Positions 22,600 to 33,276 are shown, counted from the stretch's first letter. The stretch: 64,000 nucleotides of DNA from Agaricus subrufescens (GCA_029945375.1 CM057057.1:5146001-5210000), one strand, 5' to 3'. Notes: a model not told the origin generated them from the letters alone. Numbers and translations: made by a program.

Positions 22600-23047
22600 T
22601 CCAGTTCCTCGGTGCGTGGTTTATTCATGCGCTTGAACGAAAATGCGAGGGGGTTGTCGGGGAGGAAATTGATGTATCCTTCGGCACAGGCAATGCCTCT
22701 GTCAAAGTGGTCCGTTCATCTAATGTACCATGAGCATTCGTTGAGGATGTGATTCTGGTCTCCGGGGTGGTCGGGTGTCCAGGGCAAAAGTGTTCTTCGG
22801 GGTCCGAGGCTTTTGGGAAAAACCTCTTCTGGTATTCGCCGATGGGGGCGTGATTTGTGATGGCGCATGATGAGCATGATCTGATCAGTGATGATGGAGG
22901 GGTGTATGCATTTTGCGATGGAGCCCGTCTTATATCCGATGATTTGAATGTCGATTTGGAAGGATGAGATGGGGTTGTCGAGGGTATCTAGGGAGCGATG
23001 ATGCGATCTCTTGGGGATGAGGATGCCTTGCAACGGGATGATACCAC
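22600..23047 (-). mobile_element. Remnant of a LINE-type reverse transcriptase C-terminus
   Basis: Minus-strand reading in two frames gives HAPIGEYQKRFFPKASDP, EEHFCP, NHILNECSWYIR, a TGA, then FLPDNPLAFSFKRMNKP. This matches the tail of basidiomycete non-LTR elements: a TGHA..GEY..RF start, a Cys-Pro zinc-binding group, an 'H.L.eC' motif and a final 'FL...LAF' segment. At least one frameshift and one stop are present and no upstream RT or RNase H core is recognisable, so it is a dead fragment. It lies just after copy D, whose 3' flank it interrupts. The family assignment rests on motif memory only. Confidence 0.45.
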
Positions 23048-23159
23048 ATGGCAACCGGAAAGCATTCATCCCATGATGACCATTTGGGGTTAGAATGTAA
23101 AGGTGCGATCAAACATTGGGCAGATGCTCTCCACGTAAAAGGCACCCTGCACTCTCCTT

Positions 23160-24293
23160 CTCCACGACTTGACACTGACGACTTTCGTGTCTTTCTTTAC
23201 TGCTCGCTTGTTGACCTTTATCGCTATGCGCTAGTACCTCTTCCACCCTTCACCTGGTTTGGCATTGGGCTCAGCACACTTGATATTGCGGCCACGTTCC
23301 GTTTGTGCCTGCTGAGGCGGCAGGTGAGATAGCTGTCAAATGCCAGCCATGTCACGACGGAAGGAAAGAAGGATGTGGAAGAGAAGTCGCTGGTGAAAGC
23401 TATGGCTACTACCCTACTGATCCATCAGCAAAAGGTTTGGCTACTTGAAGCTACTTGAAGCTACTTGAGGGCTACTTGAGAATTTTCAAGTAACCCTCAA
23501 GTAGCTTCAAGTAGCTTCAAGTGGCCAAACCTTTTGCTGATGTCGTCTACGGTGGAGAAGTGTTCACTGGTGAGAGGTTTTCTGGTTCAGTTGGAACCAT
23601 GGGAACTTGATATTGCCCTTACAGCACCTTTCTTGAACGTTCTTCGTTTGTGGTTTCTGGCACCGTGCCGATGTTGTACGTGATTGTTCAGGCGATTGTG
23701 GTGTATTTCCCTTCCGTGCCGGCCATGCGTGGAGAGATAGAGCTCCTGTTGTCTGTGTTGGATGGCTTTACTCGTGCATATTTGTTGTGCAACCTCGTGC
23801 CACATGTCGTCGTGGAGCACCAGTCGCCGATCATTGCCTCTTCACCTTGGGCCCTGTTACTCGCCTCATTGGTGAGGCTGTCCATTGTTCTAGCGGAAAA
23901 ACTATAAAAAAAACTGATTCACTGTAGATCACAACTAATGCCGGATTTTTCTTCATAAACCTTTTCTCGATGCTTAATCCGACCCCAGTGGTTGAGCAAA
24001 CACCTCCGGAACTGCGGGCAAACGGATGGAAGACAATGGATTTGTAGAGGTCGTGACTGGTCTCTACGCCTTCTTAACACACGCTTAGCTGTTCTGGTAT
24101 GACTTGCACCGCACAATTGTTGAGTTTGTTGGGGATGCGGTGGCGGTCAAAGACCATTGAGCCGATTGACCCAGAAGTTGTACGGGTGATTTCTACAATG
24201 GTTTTGGCAGGGCTATTCAGTTTGCGCACAGTGGTCAACTATAATATGTTGAAGAAACCTGTGAAGGAGAAACGTAAGTCATACAGTTGTTAG
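23160..24293 (+). pseudogene. Decayed multi-pass membrane protein gene, possibly TRIC-like
   Basis: Plus-strand fragments in shifting frames form one gene: TDDFRVFLYCSLVDLYRYA, PPFTWFGIGLSTLDIAATF, VKAMATTLLI (then a 120-bp foldback insertion), VYGGEVFTG, VSGTVPMLYVIVQAIVV, VLDGFTRAYLLCNLVPHVVV, SPWALLLASLV, NAGFFFINLFSMLNPTP, TPPELRANGWKTMDL, TGLYAFLTHA-stop-LFWYDLHRT, DPEVVRVISTMVLAGLFS. Hydrophobic segments alternate with short loops as in an intracellular multi-pass channel. The arrangement recalls fungal TRIC-like proteins, but that is a weak, memory-based call. Frameshifts and stops (for example the TAG after LTHA) show it is non-functional. The intact upstream exons are not visible; LINE debris replaces them. 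Confidence 0.5.
23423..23542. mobile_element. 120-bp near-perfect foldback element
   Basis: Two 60-bp arms (23423-23482 and 23483-23542) are reverse complements with about three mismatches and no loop. Each arm contains CATCAGCAAAAGGTTTGG and repeats of the word CTACTTGAAG. It is inserted between ATTLLI and VYGGE of the membrane-protein pseudogene, so it is a secondary insertion, MITE-like in form. No clear target duplication was recognised. Confidence 0.8.
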
Positions 24294-24469
24294 ATGATAC
24301 TGGACTAATGGGACACTACACACAGCTGCGAGGACCAAGACGCAGTAGATTGGAGGCCCTGTTGTCACTCGCACACGGAGCCCGGCGGTTTAGTGTGCAG
24401 CGATAAATATTGGACATAAATACATCAAACTCACCAAACTCACTTCTTTGTCTCCTCCGTATTCCTTCT

Positions 24470-26166
24470 ATGCAAATCCCAGAGGCCTTTCTTCTCCTCA
24501 CTCTCCCCAACTGCTCTCTTGTGTCCCAAGACTTTGCTGAGTCTGGTACTCTCAGTCTGGAATGTGTCACTATTCCTGTTTCAAATGCTTCAGATTCAAA
24601 CGATTGCGAGGTCTACCTCGTGTTCAAGTTGAATGCGTTTTAGATACCCATTGACCCCACAAGAGTCATCCAGTGGTCGGATACCCCTGTTGCTCGTTTT
24701 TACACTTTCAACGGTACTTGAAGCGATCCCACTGAACTAATCTTATCCATTGTCACTGTCTCTGGACATCCTAAAACTGATCCTCTCCTGGATGACTTGG
24801 ACACCTTTGAAAGCCTCTTGGAACAATACGGTCTCGACTTTCGCGCACCACAAGCGTGAGCTTATGCTTCTGTGAAGGAGTCGCCACCACCGAAGAAGGT
24901 TAGCGATATTACGGATCTGCGCGGTCAACTGGTCGTGATTAACGAGGAGACCGGGGAAGTTGTCGGTCATGTTGAGGACCGGTTCAGGGTTCAAGAAGAT
25001 CCAGTGATGTACGAGCGTGGCCGTGAGATGGATCCCGTCGTCATTGATGTACCTGATGAAGTTGATCTTCGTGAATCTGTTGTAGACACTATGAAAGGGT
25101 TTGCGCGCATTGTGCCACCAAATCGACAAGATTGGATTACAAGCTCTGCGACGATTGCTAGGTGCGTGCTCATAAGCTTCATAGTCTCTCAAGTGCTAAT
25201 TGGATCAACAGCTGTGCTATCTCCCTCACCAGTGATCTCCTTGTCACTACGATCACCACGGCTTCCAACTATTATATCTCAAAATCAGCACCATCTCAGT
25301 ATCATCCTGCTAATGTGACCACTAAAAGTCAAGCTTCGGCTTCACCAGGCTCCAGAGCGCCTAACCCGACACCGCCATCCCTTCCTCCTCGAGCACTCAT
25401 CTTCTTCACCTCTGAACGTACAAGACAAGGTCTTCGTAGCGTACACACTGTCTCCGGTCAAGCCGTCAAAGTCAGTGCAAGTACTGTCAAAACCATAGAT
25501 AATATGATTCGTCGTGCTATGGGTGACAGACTGAAAGAAAGCAGGGGAGACTTTGGTCTTTCAAGCCCTCCGATGCCCTCCAACTCTCCTGTTCCTGTCC
25601 CATACACGACTCCTCGTGTTGCAGGTAAAGCGGCTCCAGGGTACAGCCCTAGCTCACAGCCCAGAGAATGGAATCCCGATTCCAAACCCTCTTTACCTCA
25701 TCGTTCTCTATCCAATTCAAAATTGAATTCACCTTCATTTAAACCGGCTCTACCTCCACACAGTCATCCATCTTCGCCTCAACCTCCATCTCTTCCTCCA
25801 CACAATATTCATCTGTCTCCACCTTTACCTCCCCAGCAATACCCATCACAACCCTCATCGCTTCAGACCAACCTAGTTCCGCTCCAACCGAAATTAACAA
25901 CCACACAGCGTATCTTGACATCGGCCAATCTCATCCATTCCACCATCAAGCACTCTACTCCTAGAATCCTAGACAGCGGCACTACCAACCTCGGTAGAGT
26001 TATGCATCACAAATATGGTCCCAACGCTGCAGAAAGTTCTTTGTTGGTGGCCGGTATTGCCAGGAATGTGGGTTTGGTGTATGTTGATATAGAGGGGTTC
26101 AGTAAAAGTGCTTTGTTGGTAAAAGCTGGGAAGGCATTTGTTAGAGGCAGGTTGCGAAGTAATTAG
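24470..26166 (+). pseudogene. Senescence-domain (spartin-like) protein gene with in-frame stops
   Basis: The ATG at 24470 opens MQIPEAFLLLTLPNCSLVSQ. The same frame continues through a TAG after LVFKLNAF (24641), a TGA after TFNGT (24719) and a TGA after FRAPQA (about 24857) into SDITDLRGQLVVINEETGEV, EDPVMYERG, a normal intron (about 25162-25211) and SCAISLTSDLL. Next come a long Pro/Ser-rich linker (about 25590-25890) and the conserved end TTQRILTSANLIHSTIKHST, GRVMHHKYGPNAAESSLL, IARNVGLVYVDIEGFSKSAL, stop at 26166. The segments FFTSERTRQGLRSVHTVSGQ and the ending match the fungal senescence/spartin-associated domain, a lipid-droplet and endosome-linked family. With three stops and an otherwise well-kept frame, this is a young pseudogene, unless the stops are sequencing errors. 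A truncated product from an inner ATG cannot be excluded. Confidence 0.7.
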
Positions 26167-26912
26167 TCGAACAAGAGCCTGTACCGCTTGTGCCTGGAAA
26201 GTAATTAATTGTGTATGTTTGTGCATATCATTCGTACCCCCACCCTTAGGACAGACCAGGGATGTTTGTTCTAGGTATTCATGTAGGGCATTATATAGCA
26301 AAGACAGCCCAACGAAGTTGACTTGAAAATTGTTAAAATACATGATGAACAAATAAGTATAGAGTAAAACGCGAGAACACCCCATTACCATAATTATACT
26401 CCAATCAGTCGTTATACGGGCGGTGTTCGCAACAAAAAAAAAAGAAGTCAACGTGAAACACGCTGCAAGTTCTCTAATCCATTGATTGTTTAGTTAGATG
26501 CTGCCAATCTGATCATTAAAGGATGCTGTGCATGTGAAGTCCGTGCTAGTCAATCCAAAATTCATAACATAAGGGTTACATTCAATCAACAGATAGTCGT
26601 TTCCCAGTATTTATCATGATAGCTTGGGCGCTGGTTGTCAGTCTCCAATCACAATCAAAATCATCCAGAGTAATGTCAAGGGTACTAGACGAAAGGATGG
26701 CTACAACAAATGCATATCTCCTCTCCATTAATGACCAGCTTTAACTGTTTTCCGTCAATTGAAGCATAAAGCCTGCAGAAACATTTATTGAACGAAATAA
26801 ATTCTTTCAGCATATGTGGCAGTCAATGCCATCATCATCAACATCAACATCATGGTTGAAGTTGTTTGATGGTTGATCCCATTTGTGTTGTTGTGGCTGC
26901 GCAGTTTACAAG
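26167..26912. other. Spacer upstream of copy E
   Basis: No gene found. It holds the 3' end of the senescence-domain locus and then the 5' flank of copy E. A CATCATCATCAACATCAAC short repeat lies near 26830. Confidence 0.45.
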
Positions 26913-26920
26913 TATTAAAC
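26913..26920 (+). promoter_or_regulatory. TATTAAAC core promoter of copy E
   Basis: TATTAAAC is 44 bp upstream of the ATG at 26957 and matches the element in front of copy D. Confidence 0.5.
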
Positions 26921-26956
26921 AAACTGGTTTAAAACAAGTTCATTGATGCCTTTGAA

Positions 26957-28084
26957 ATGACCGACTACGTCCCCTCAAACTTGGACCTAGCAATTACTCT
27001 CGTGTCACATACAACTGTCAGTGGCATCTTGTACACCTTCGCTCTCATCCTCTACTGCCTTTGTATTTGCCTCTCTTACTTTCGAAATGGTGCAAAATTC
27101 AATCTGCAAACGGGTTCAACTGTTATATTGGCTTCAATCATGATTCTTTGTGCCACAATAGATGTGGTACTCAATAACCAATTCGGTCGAACAATCTATG
27201 TTGACTACAGTTCCCTCCCTGGTGGTCCACTCTGGCTCTCTTCCCAGGCTCATACTGTGACAGTATTACGAATTAAAAACATTGCCATATTGGTAGTATC
27301 TTTTCTAGCAACAGGCGCACTAGTGAGCATCAGACATAGTTGCTTTGATGTCTACCTGTTCACCTCCATACAGCTCCGGCGTGTCTGGCTCATTTGTAGA
27401 GGGCTTCCTAATCATGTATATATCCCTGTTGCCAGTATGGCTTTGTTATTATTTTTGGCTGATACTGGTAAGCAGTCTGGATCCCGTGAATCTACATTGT
27501 ACCCATTTACCGAAACTTGATTAGCAATTGCCCTTGTACAGACAGTATACAAATGGATTCCTCTTTCTGGGGCACTGCCGAACATCAATCGGAGCAGGGA
27601 TATAGTGACGTTGATGTCCTTTTCAGTGGACTCAGCAACCACAATTTCTATGAATTTAATGATTACCACATGTTTAATGTTAATTCGACAGAAGCATATT
27701 AAGCTAATGGGTAAGTATAATCTATGCAATATCATGAGGTTTTAGAGTGAAAGTTGAAGGGTCTCTAGGAAAAACTGATATTGCTGCACAATACCTGGGT
27801 ATTGTTGCAATGCTGGTCGAGTCTTATGCGCTCAGTACTGCATGGAACATTGCCTACATAATCACATATGTTCAAAGAAATCCTCCAGCACATAATTTCT
27901 TCAGCATAACAGCATTCCAAATTCAGGTAAGTTCTTATTCTGGAACCCTAGCATTGTGCTATGATTCATATGTTTGATCCGGTTTCCTCTGCCAAAGGCC
28001 ATTTCATATTTTCTCCTGATGTACCAGGTGTTATCAGGACAGGTGTGGGACAAACAAATGCAAGATCGACTCAGCACTTTGTGA
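26957..28084 (+). CDS. Orphan seven-TM membrane protein, copy E, shortened C-tail
   Basis: The closest relative of copy D. MTDYVPSNLDLAITLVSHTT starts exon 1 (TM1-TM3), which ends ATGAL before GTGAGC. Exon 2 has QLRRVWLICRGLPNHVYIP and TM4. Exon 3 has LVQTVYKWIPLSGALPNIN, TM5 and TCLMLIRQKHIKLM. Exon 4 has KTDIAAQYLGIVAMLVESYA and TYVQRNPPAHNFF. Exon 5 has ISYFLLMYQVLSGQVWDKQM. All TM exons are open. The TGA at 28082-28084 after DRLSTL ends the protein about 40 residues earlier than copy D, which reads LQW at this point, so only the polar C-tail is lost. Changes such as CGT to TGT in exon 3 (TCLM for TRLM) hint at relaxed constraint. Immediately downstream are LTR-like repeat X and Copia debris. 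Confidence 0.62.
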
Positions 28085-28250
28085 TGGCAACGTAGTATCC
28101 AGCCAACACACAGTGATTTGAGAATGGAGGTCACCAATATAAATGCAAACTGCCGAGAAGCGGAAGTTCCTGCACTCAGTTCACATATCACAAATCTATA
28201 ACATGTTTCATAGTGTATGAGTGAGATTTCTTTCAATCTTGGAGTTCTGT

Positions 28251-29632
28251 TGTTATGGCCCCAGCCGTTTTACACGTGAAAATGTACGTTTAATGCAGCT
28301 AGGTGTACATATTAGACTTGAGAACGAGTAATCAATCACCCTGTTAGTAATGAGATCAGTCGAGGACATGTGTGAAGACAGGACAAACTAGGGATCAGTC
28401 GAGGTTGCATCCGCGGTTCCTAGCAGGAAAACTGTACTGTTAGGGGAAATATAATCACGTTTGAGGACTTTAAAACGGAAGTCTCGAGGCTGAGTCTAGG
28501 GAGACTTTATTGGGAATTATCATCGAGACTGGCTATGGGATGGCTTGAGGACTTAGCGGAGCACGGTTCCTTTAGCGGACCTTATGCTAGACTAAATCTA
28601 TAACTACTACCTGCCTGATATGGAAAGGCTAGGAAATGGGTGATTTGCACATGTCAAGACTGAATGAAGTGAAGCGAGGCTGTCGGAATTATCGGTTGAG
28701 AGTCAGGATTGGATGGCAATGCTGATAATCTTGAAGCAACTAAAGGCAAGATGGAAGCTTAGTCTAATCGAGGACATCTTATCAACGGGATAATCAGTGG
28801 GGGATGCGCCTTGAGAGTTTCTAGACTAGGGTTTAGGGTTGGAAGCTCATTAGCCAATGAGGAGCGGGAGATTAGACAAGTGCGATGTTTGGTCAAGGAG
28901 ACTGAATAGTCGAGACTGTTGATTAGTGTAGAAAGATGAGTCGAGGAGACTATACCCATTCAGCACTGGATACGGACTTGGTTATTTGTTTCATATTTGT
29001 TTATTTTGTCTCAGTTTTTTATTGTGTATTGTATATAGTTGCCAGTCAAGGACAAGGTTTGGAATTGAATCTTTGCCCAAGCACTGTGCGAGTGAAATCG
29101 AGTTTGGTTAAACTTCGCAGTGTTCTAAGCATTTCTTAAGTTCTTTCTCAACTTGGAAGGTCTTGTGTTCTGCTTGAGGAAATTATCTTCATGGTCTAAT
29201 AGGATGCCTTAGCATTCGGTGCTAGCTCGACTTGTCTTGCAGTCTGTCTTGAAGTGCAAAGGCAGGTCAAGGCTCTCCAAGTTTGTTGAGGGGCATCACT
29301 GAGGGGCGGACTAGCTACCCCTCCACAGATAGGTGTCTAACTACATCCTGTGAGGACAGTTGTGTGAGCTTAGCCACTCGTTACCAAGGTTCTAATCAAG
29401 CGGCATAGGTCTGGAAAGGGTTTCTATTCAGATTGAGACTTGTTTCCACATTTTCTATTCTACCCCTATTTTCATTTAATACTTAATTGAGACGCTTACT
29501 TTCACTTTCTTTCTGATTTATTCTCCCCACAAACCGCACTTGAGACTCGGTGTAATTCAAAGGGTTGCATTCGCATTCAATTTTATATTTTTATATTTTA
29601 TTTTCCACATTCACACTGATCTAGTCTCTTCA
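28251..29632. mobile_element. LTR-like repeat X, copy 1 (about 1.38 kb)
   Basis: It begins TGTTATGGCCCC and ends TCTCTTCA, with TG..CA borders as in an LTR, and is found again, split, at 30910-30962 plus 44652-45982. The two copies differ mainly by C/T and G/A changes. No domain-bearing ORF was recognised. It is followed at once by a Copia RNase H fragment, so it may be the 5' LTR of a heavily deleted element, or a solo LTR next to another element. Confidence 0.55.
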
Positions 29633-30320
29633 CCAAGAAGCTCTTGGAGCCCTTATGTGGCTTCAAGTGACTACAAGGCCCGACCTTTCATTCGCTGTTA
29701 GCCTACTCTCTCACTTTGCCAATAATCCTGGACAAGCACACTGGCAGGCCCTCAAACACACTTTGGAATACGTCAAAGGCACACTCGACTATGGAATTAC
29801 TTATAGGCAAGGAGGAAAACTCAAGCCCAAGGGTTACATTGACGCGGATTACGCCAGAGATTTAGACACAAGCCAATTGACTGAAGGACATGTGTTTTTT
29901 GTTGCTGGAGGTGCTGTCTTGTGGGGAAGCAAAAGACAGGAGACTGTTGCAGTATCAACGGTAGAGGCGGAGTTCATGGTATTTACATGAGCAGCACAAC
30001 AGGCCATGTGGCTGGAGAAATTCTTGGATGAAATCAGACTACACCAGGATGGACCCACTATCATTCATGCAGACAACAACAGTGCTATCGCTAATACAAA
30101 GAACAACAAAAATCACCGATGTACAAAACACATTCAAGTCAAGTACCACTTCATTAAGGAAAAGGTAGACAACGGTGATATCACTTTTGTCTACATGCCC
30201 TCTGCGGGAAATCTGGCCAACATCATGACAAAACCCCATATCACTTTTGTCTACATGCCCTCTGCGGGAAATCTGGCCAACATCATGACAAAACCCCTAG
30301 CTTGCAACGCTGTCATTTGA
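29633..30320 (+). pseudogene. Copia-type pol fragment (RT end and RNase H)
   Basis: Reads LMWLQVTTRPDLSFAVSLLS, HWQALKHTLEYVKGTLDYGI, the RNase H segment LKPKGYIDADYARDLDTSQ, AVLWGSKRQETVAVSTVEAE with FMVFT, a TGA, then MWLEKFLDEI, ADNNSAIANTKN, HIQVKYHFIKEKV and the terminal NLANIMTKPL. These are the standard ordered blocks of Ty1/Copia RNase H. Gag, protease, integrase and most of RT are missing. The stop and a 60-bp duplication near the end make it non-functional. Confidence 0.85.
30178..30297 (+). repeat. Perfect 60-bp tandem duplication in the Copia fragment
   Basis: 30178-30237 and 30238-30297 are identical, so the segment FVYMPSAGNLANIMTKP is read twice in frame. Exact identity suggests a very recent slippage event or an assembly artefact. 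Confidence 0.9.
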
Positions 30321-30369
30321 TGCTGTGATGGAATTGATATCCACGGAGAACGTAAAGGTGAAATTGACG

Positions 30370-30746
30370 AAGCAGGGGAAGTGTTGTGAATACTTCGACA
30401 TATCACCTATCTCATTCCTTCTTCTAATTTCCTTAAACGGTCTAACAACATCAATATTTGATCCCACTCTTCTACCTTTCTCCATTCACTCATTATTTCC
30501 AATATTTGTTTTCCCTTGTTTCTTTATGCCATGTATTAACTGTACAGTTTTTCTACCACAGTACATATGGCCAGTTCAGCCACTGATTCACCTCAGTGTT
30601 CAACCTGACTCTATGTTGTCACTGAGGTGAGTATCTCGTACAATCCTGTATACGCTGTTCTCATAGTTCCGTAGTTATTTTCACATTAGGTATTAATAGA
30701 GTGTTCAACCCGACTCTACATTGTCACTGAGTTATTTTCACATTAG
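30370..30746 (+). mobile_element. Copia polypurine tract and 3' LTR-like region
   Basis: The purine run AGCAGGGGAAG (to 30381) is followed by TGTTGTGAATAC, the usual PPT/LTR junction of a Copia element. The segment ends in duplicated words: gtgttcaac..gactcta at 30596-30626 and 30701-30731, and gttattttcacattag at 30674-30689 and 30731-30746. It joins directly to the 7TM copy F remnant, so it probably removed exon 1 of F. Confidence 0.45.
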
Positions 30747-30909
30747 AGCGCACTAGTGAGTTGACATCTTTCTTTACAACTATCTTTTTCACCTCTCGGC
30801 AGCTACGGCACATTTGGGTTGTGTATGGTGGATATTCAAACTGTTTTCATATCCCGATCATTTGTCTGGCTTCCTTGCTTTATTTGACCTTTGTTGGTGA
30901 GCAGCCCGG
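30747..30909 (+). pseudogene. Seven-TM family copy F, 5' remnant
   Basis: It begins within the end of exon 1 (GCACTAGTGAG, as in copy E) and contains the intron and exon 2: QLRHIWVVYGGYSNCFHIP, then IICLASLLYLTFVG. Exon 1 proper is missing, replaced by Copia sequence. Repeat X starts at 30910. The remainder of this copy is at about 46020-47013, about 15 kb away, beyond the nested retrotransposons. Confidence 0.75.
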
Positions 30910-30962
30910 TGTTACAGCCCCAGCCATTTTACATGTGAAAACATATGTTTAATGCGGCTAGG
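30910..30962. mobile_element. Repeat X copy 2, left piece
   Basis: TGTTACAGCCCCAGCC up to ..GGCTAGG matches 28251-28306 of copy 1. Interrupted at the CTAGG target by the outer Gypsy element and continued from 44652. Confidence 0.7.
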
Positions 30963-31256
30963 TGTTAAGACCTTATAGCGATTAGCTCAGGTTGCAACTT
31001 AGGGCAAAGACTTGAGGGCGATAAGGGAATATAGTGAGTTGGTAAAGCGTAAGGAAATACAGAGTATCACTACGCTACTTATAGAGGAGTCGACTACCTA
31101 ATAATAGAAGTAGAAGTTGGGCTGAGTAAGTATACCTGAGGTGTCTGACTAATGGTGAGAACGGTGCTGAGTAAACATGGGAGACAAGTACATGGATAAG
31201 GAAGTGGTAGCATATGGTCCTGGGTCAGGGGACGGTAACGAAAATAGATCGTAACA
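30963..31256 (-). repeat. 3' LTR of the outer Gypsy element
   Basis: 294 bp, TGTTAAGACC..GATCGTAACA on plus; differs from the 5' LTR (44358-44651) at about ten positions by eye, mostly C/T or G/A. Its first bases carry C to A at position 6 of the otherwise conserved TGTTACGACC. Confidence 0.9.
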
Positions 31257-31296
31257 TCACCCTCCGTTCAGGCTTCAGATTCCAATCGAAGCTGAG

Positions 31297-31894
31297 TTAG
31301 ACGTGTGCGAAGAGGTTGTTTAGGAGTTTCCTCTTGGTGTCGGCCATCATCCATCGGTTGGTTTTCTCATTGAAACCGATGAAGTGTGGGGTGTTGTCTT
31401 GTCCTCCGGTGATGATGCGTGTGGGCAGTCCCTTGAAGGTTTTGTTCTTTCCTTTCTTGTTGAGTAGGACTGTAAGGATGACGTTCCAGTATGAAGTTCT
31501 TTCTCTGGCACTCTTGTATCGTTCATTGTTGTGGGCAAAGGAATAGGTGGTTGGGGCCTGGAATTCAGTGGGCATGGTAGCGTTGGGGATGAAGTTTAGG
31601 TAGCGGAAAAGGCAGTTGGCTTCTTCAGCAAATTTGGGCGAGTGGAGATTGGAGAGTTTGTCCAATCCCGGGGGTCGGTTTTCTTTGTCGGAGTCTTCAT
31701 CCATGTTGTTATCTTCTTGTTTTGGAATGGGTAGGGGGGTCGGGTCAGGGATAGGGGTCGGTATGATTTCAGCGGGCGGGGTGTTGGGTCGAGTTTTGGG
31801 CTCCAAACGATAGGGTTTGCAGATTGCATCTGCGGCAGCAAGTTCTTCGGCAGATCCAACTCGGTCTAGGACGTCAAGCATTCTGACTGAGTGA
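31297..31894 (-). pseudogene. Outer Gypsy ORF4, 3' part
   Basis: The minus-strand frame (SARMLDVLDRVGSAEELAAA, then MDEDSDKENRPPGLDKL, NCLFRYLNFIP, ending LLNNLFAHV-TAA at 31297-31299) continues ORF4, whose 5' part is at 38732-39070 on the other side of the inner element. This part has no stop, so it was intact at the split. See the inner ORF4 entry for what is known. Confidence 0.7.
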
Positions 31895-32185
31895 TGTTAC
31901 GACCTTATAGCGATTAGCTCAGGTTGCAACTTAAGGCAAAGACTTGAGAGCGATAAGGGAATATAGCGAGTTGGTAAAGCGTAAGGAATACAGAGTATAA
32001 CTACGCTACTTATAGAGGAGTCGACTACCTAATAATAGAAGTAGAAAACGGGCTGAGTAAGTATGCCCGAGGTGTCTGACTAACAATGAGAACAAGTATA
32101 CAAGATAGGCAAGGGAAACACATGGAAGTGGGGTTATAGCACATGGACCTGGGTCAGGGGACAGTAGCAAAAATAGATTGTAACA
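31895..32185 (-). repeat. 3' LTR of the inner Gypsy element
   Basis: 291 bp, TGTTACGACC..AGATTGTAACA on plus, closely related to the other four LTRs in the window. The region around AACAAGTATACAAGATAGGC separates the inner from the outer LTR subtype. Confidence 0.9.
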
Positions 32186-32225
32186 TCACCCTCCGTTCAG
32201 GCTTCAGATTCCGATCGAAGCAATG

Positions 32226-33149
32226 TTAGACGTGCGCAAAGAGGTTGTTCAAGAGTTTCCTCTTGGTGTCCGCCATAATCCATTGGTCGGTTTTCTCGTT
32301 GAAACCAATGAAGTGAGGGGCGTTGTCTCATCCTCCTATGATGATGCGTGCGGGTAATCCTTTGAAAGTTTCGTCTTTCCCTTTCTTCATCAACAAGACG
32401 GTGAGGATAACGTTCCAATATGCAGTTCTTTCTCCGACGGATTTGTATCAACTATTGTTGTGGGCAAACGCGTAGGTGGTGGGGGGCTTGATTTCGGCTG
32501 GTAAGGTTGCGGGGGGGATGAAGTTCAGGTAACGGTGGAGGCAATCGGCTTCTTCGGCTAGTTCAGGGGAGTGGAAATTGGAGATCCGATCCAAACCTGG
32601 GGGTTTGTTTTCCTTATCGGAGTCCTCGTCCATGGGATTGTCTTCCTGTTTCGGAATGGGCAAGGGGGTGGGGTCAGGGATGGGTATGGTTTCGGTTGGC
32701 GGAGTGTTGGGTCTGGTTTCGGGCTCCAAGCGGTAGAGTTTACAGATTGCGTCTGCAGCAGCTAGTTCTTCGGCGGATCCTACTCGATCCAAGACGTCGA
32801 GCATTCTGGCTGAGTGACAGGCGATAGAGTGGGCGTTGAATTCGATGTGGGTGCTGGTAATTTTGTTTAATTCGGCGAGGATTTTGTTGAAGTGTTCGGC
32901 TACGATTCCTTTGTCTCCTCCGCACAGTCTGATGGGAGAGATTACCGTTCCTGCGATGTTCTGAGCGTTGTTGTTCAGTTGTATGATGGAGGCACCTATT
33001 TCTCGAAGTTGTGCCATGGCGTGTAGGATTCTAAGGAGGTAGCGGCGTCGGGATAGGGTGGAGTGTCTGCGTTGGATATATTCAGAGTGCATGGCCTGAT
33101 CGATGGGGATGGCGATGGTGCGTGGGATCGGGTTGGTGCTGGGGTTCAT
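32226..33149 (-). CDS. Inner Gypsy ORF4, unknown protein, broken by two stops
   Basis: ATG at 33147-33149 (MNPSTNPIPRTIAIPIDQAM). It is open for 233 codons to a TGA at 32448-32450, then continues in frame past a second TGA to LLNNLFAHV-TAA at 32226. Blocks: a basic segment YIQRRHSTLSRRRYLLRILH, a helix-like MAQLREIGASIIQLNNNAQN, IEFNAHSIACHSARMLDVLD, an acidic/Pro linker MDEDSDKENKPPGLDRIS, and a C-terminal block FKGLPARIIIGG with HFIGFNEKTDQWIMADTKRK. I recognise no known family. Its position after the pol chromodomain is where some elements have env-like or accessory genes, but no TM segment is visible. The first stop corresponds to CGA in the outer copy (ERYKS). Confidence 0.55.
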
Positions 33150-33276
33150 GCTGGCGAGGAGTTCAAGCAAAGGGGCGTATTTAGCAGTGAGCGCAATGTT
33201 GGGCAGATTGGGATGAGAGAAAAAAGAAAAGACAGTCCCGTTTTTATATTATTTCTTCCTCCCTATTAGGCAACTC

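Noticed and set aside
22113..22628. 171-residue minus-strand ORF as a single gene
   Set aside because: Its first part continues the LINE tail in the same frame after a TGA and its second part is antisense to copy D exons.
30382..30746. 3' LTR of the Copia fragment as a second copy of repeat X
   Set aside because: The sequence after the polypurine tract (TGTTGTGAATAC..) does not match X (TGTTATGGCCCC..), so X was not assigned as the LTR of this element.
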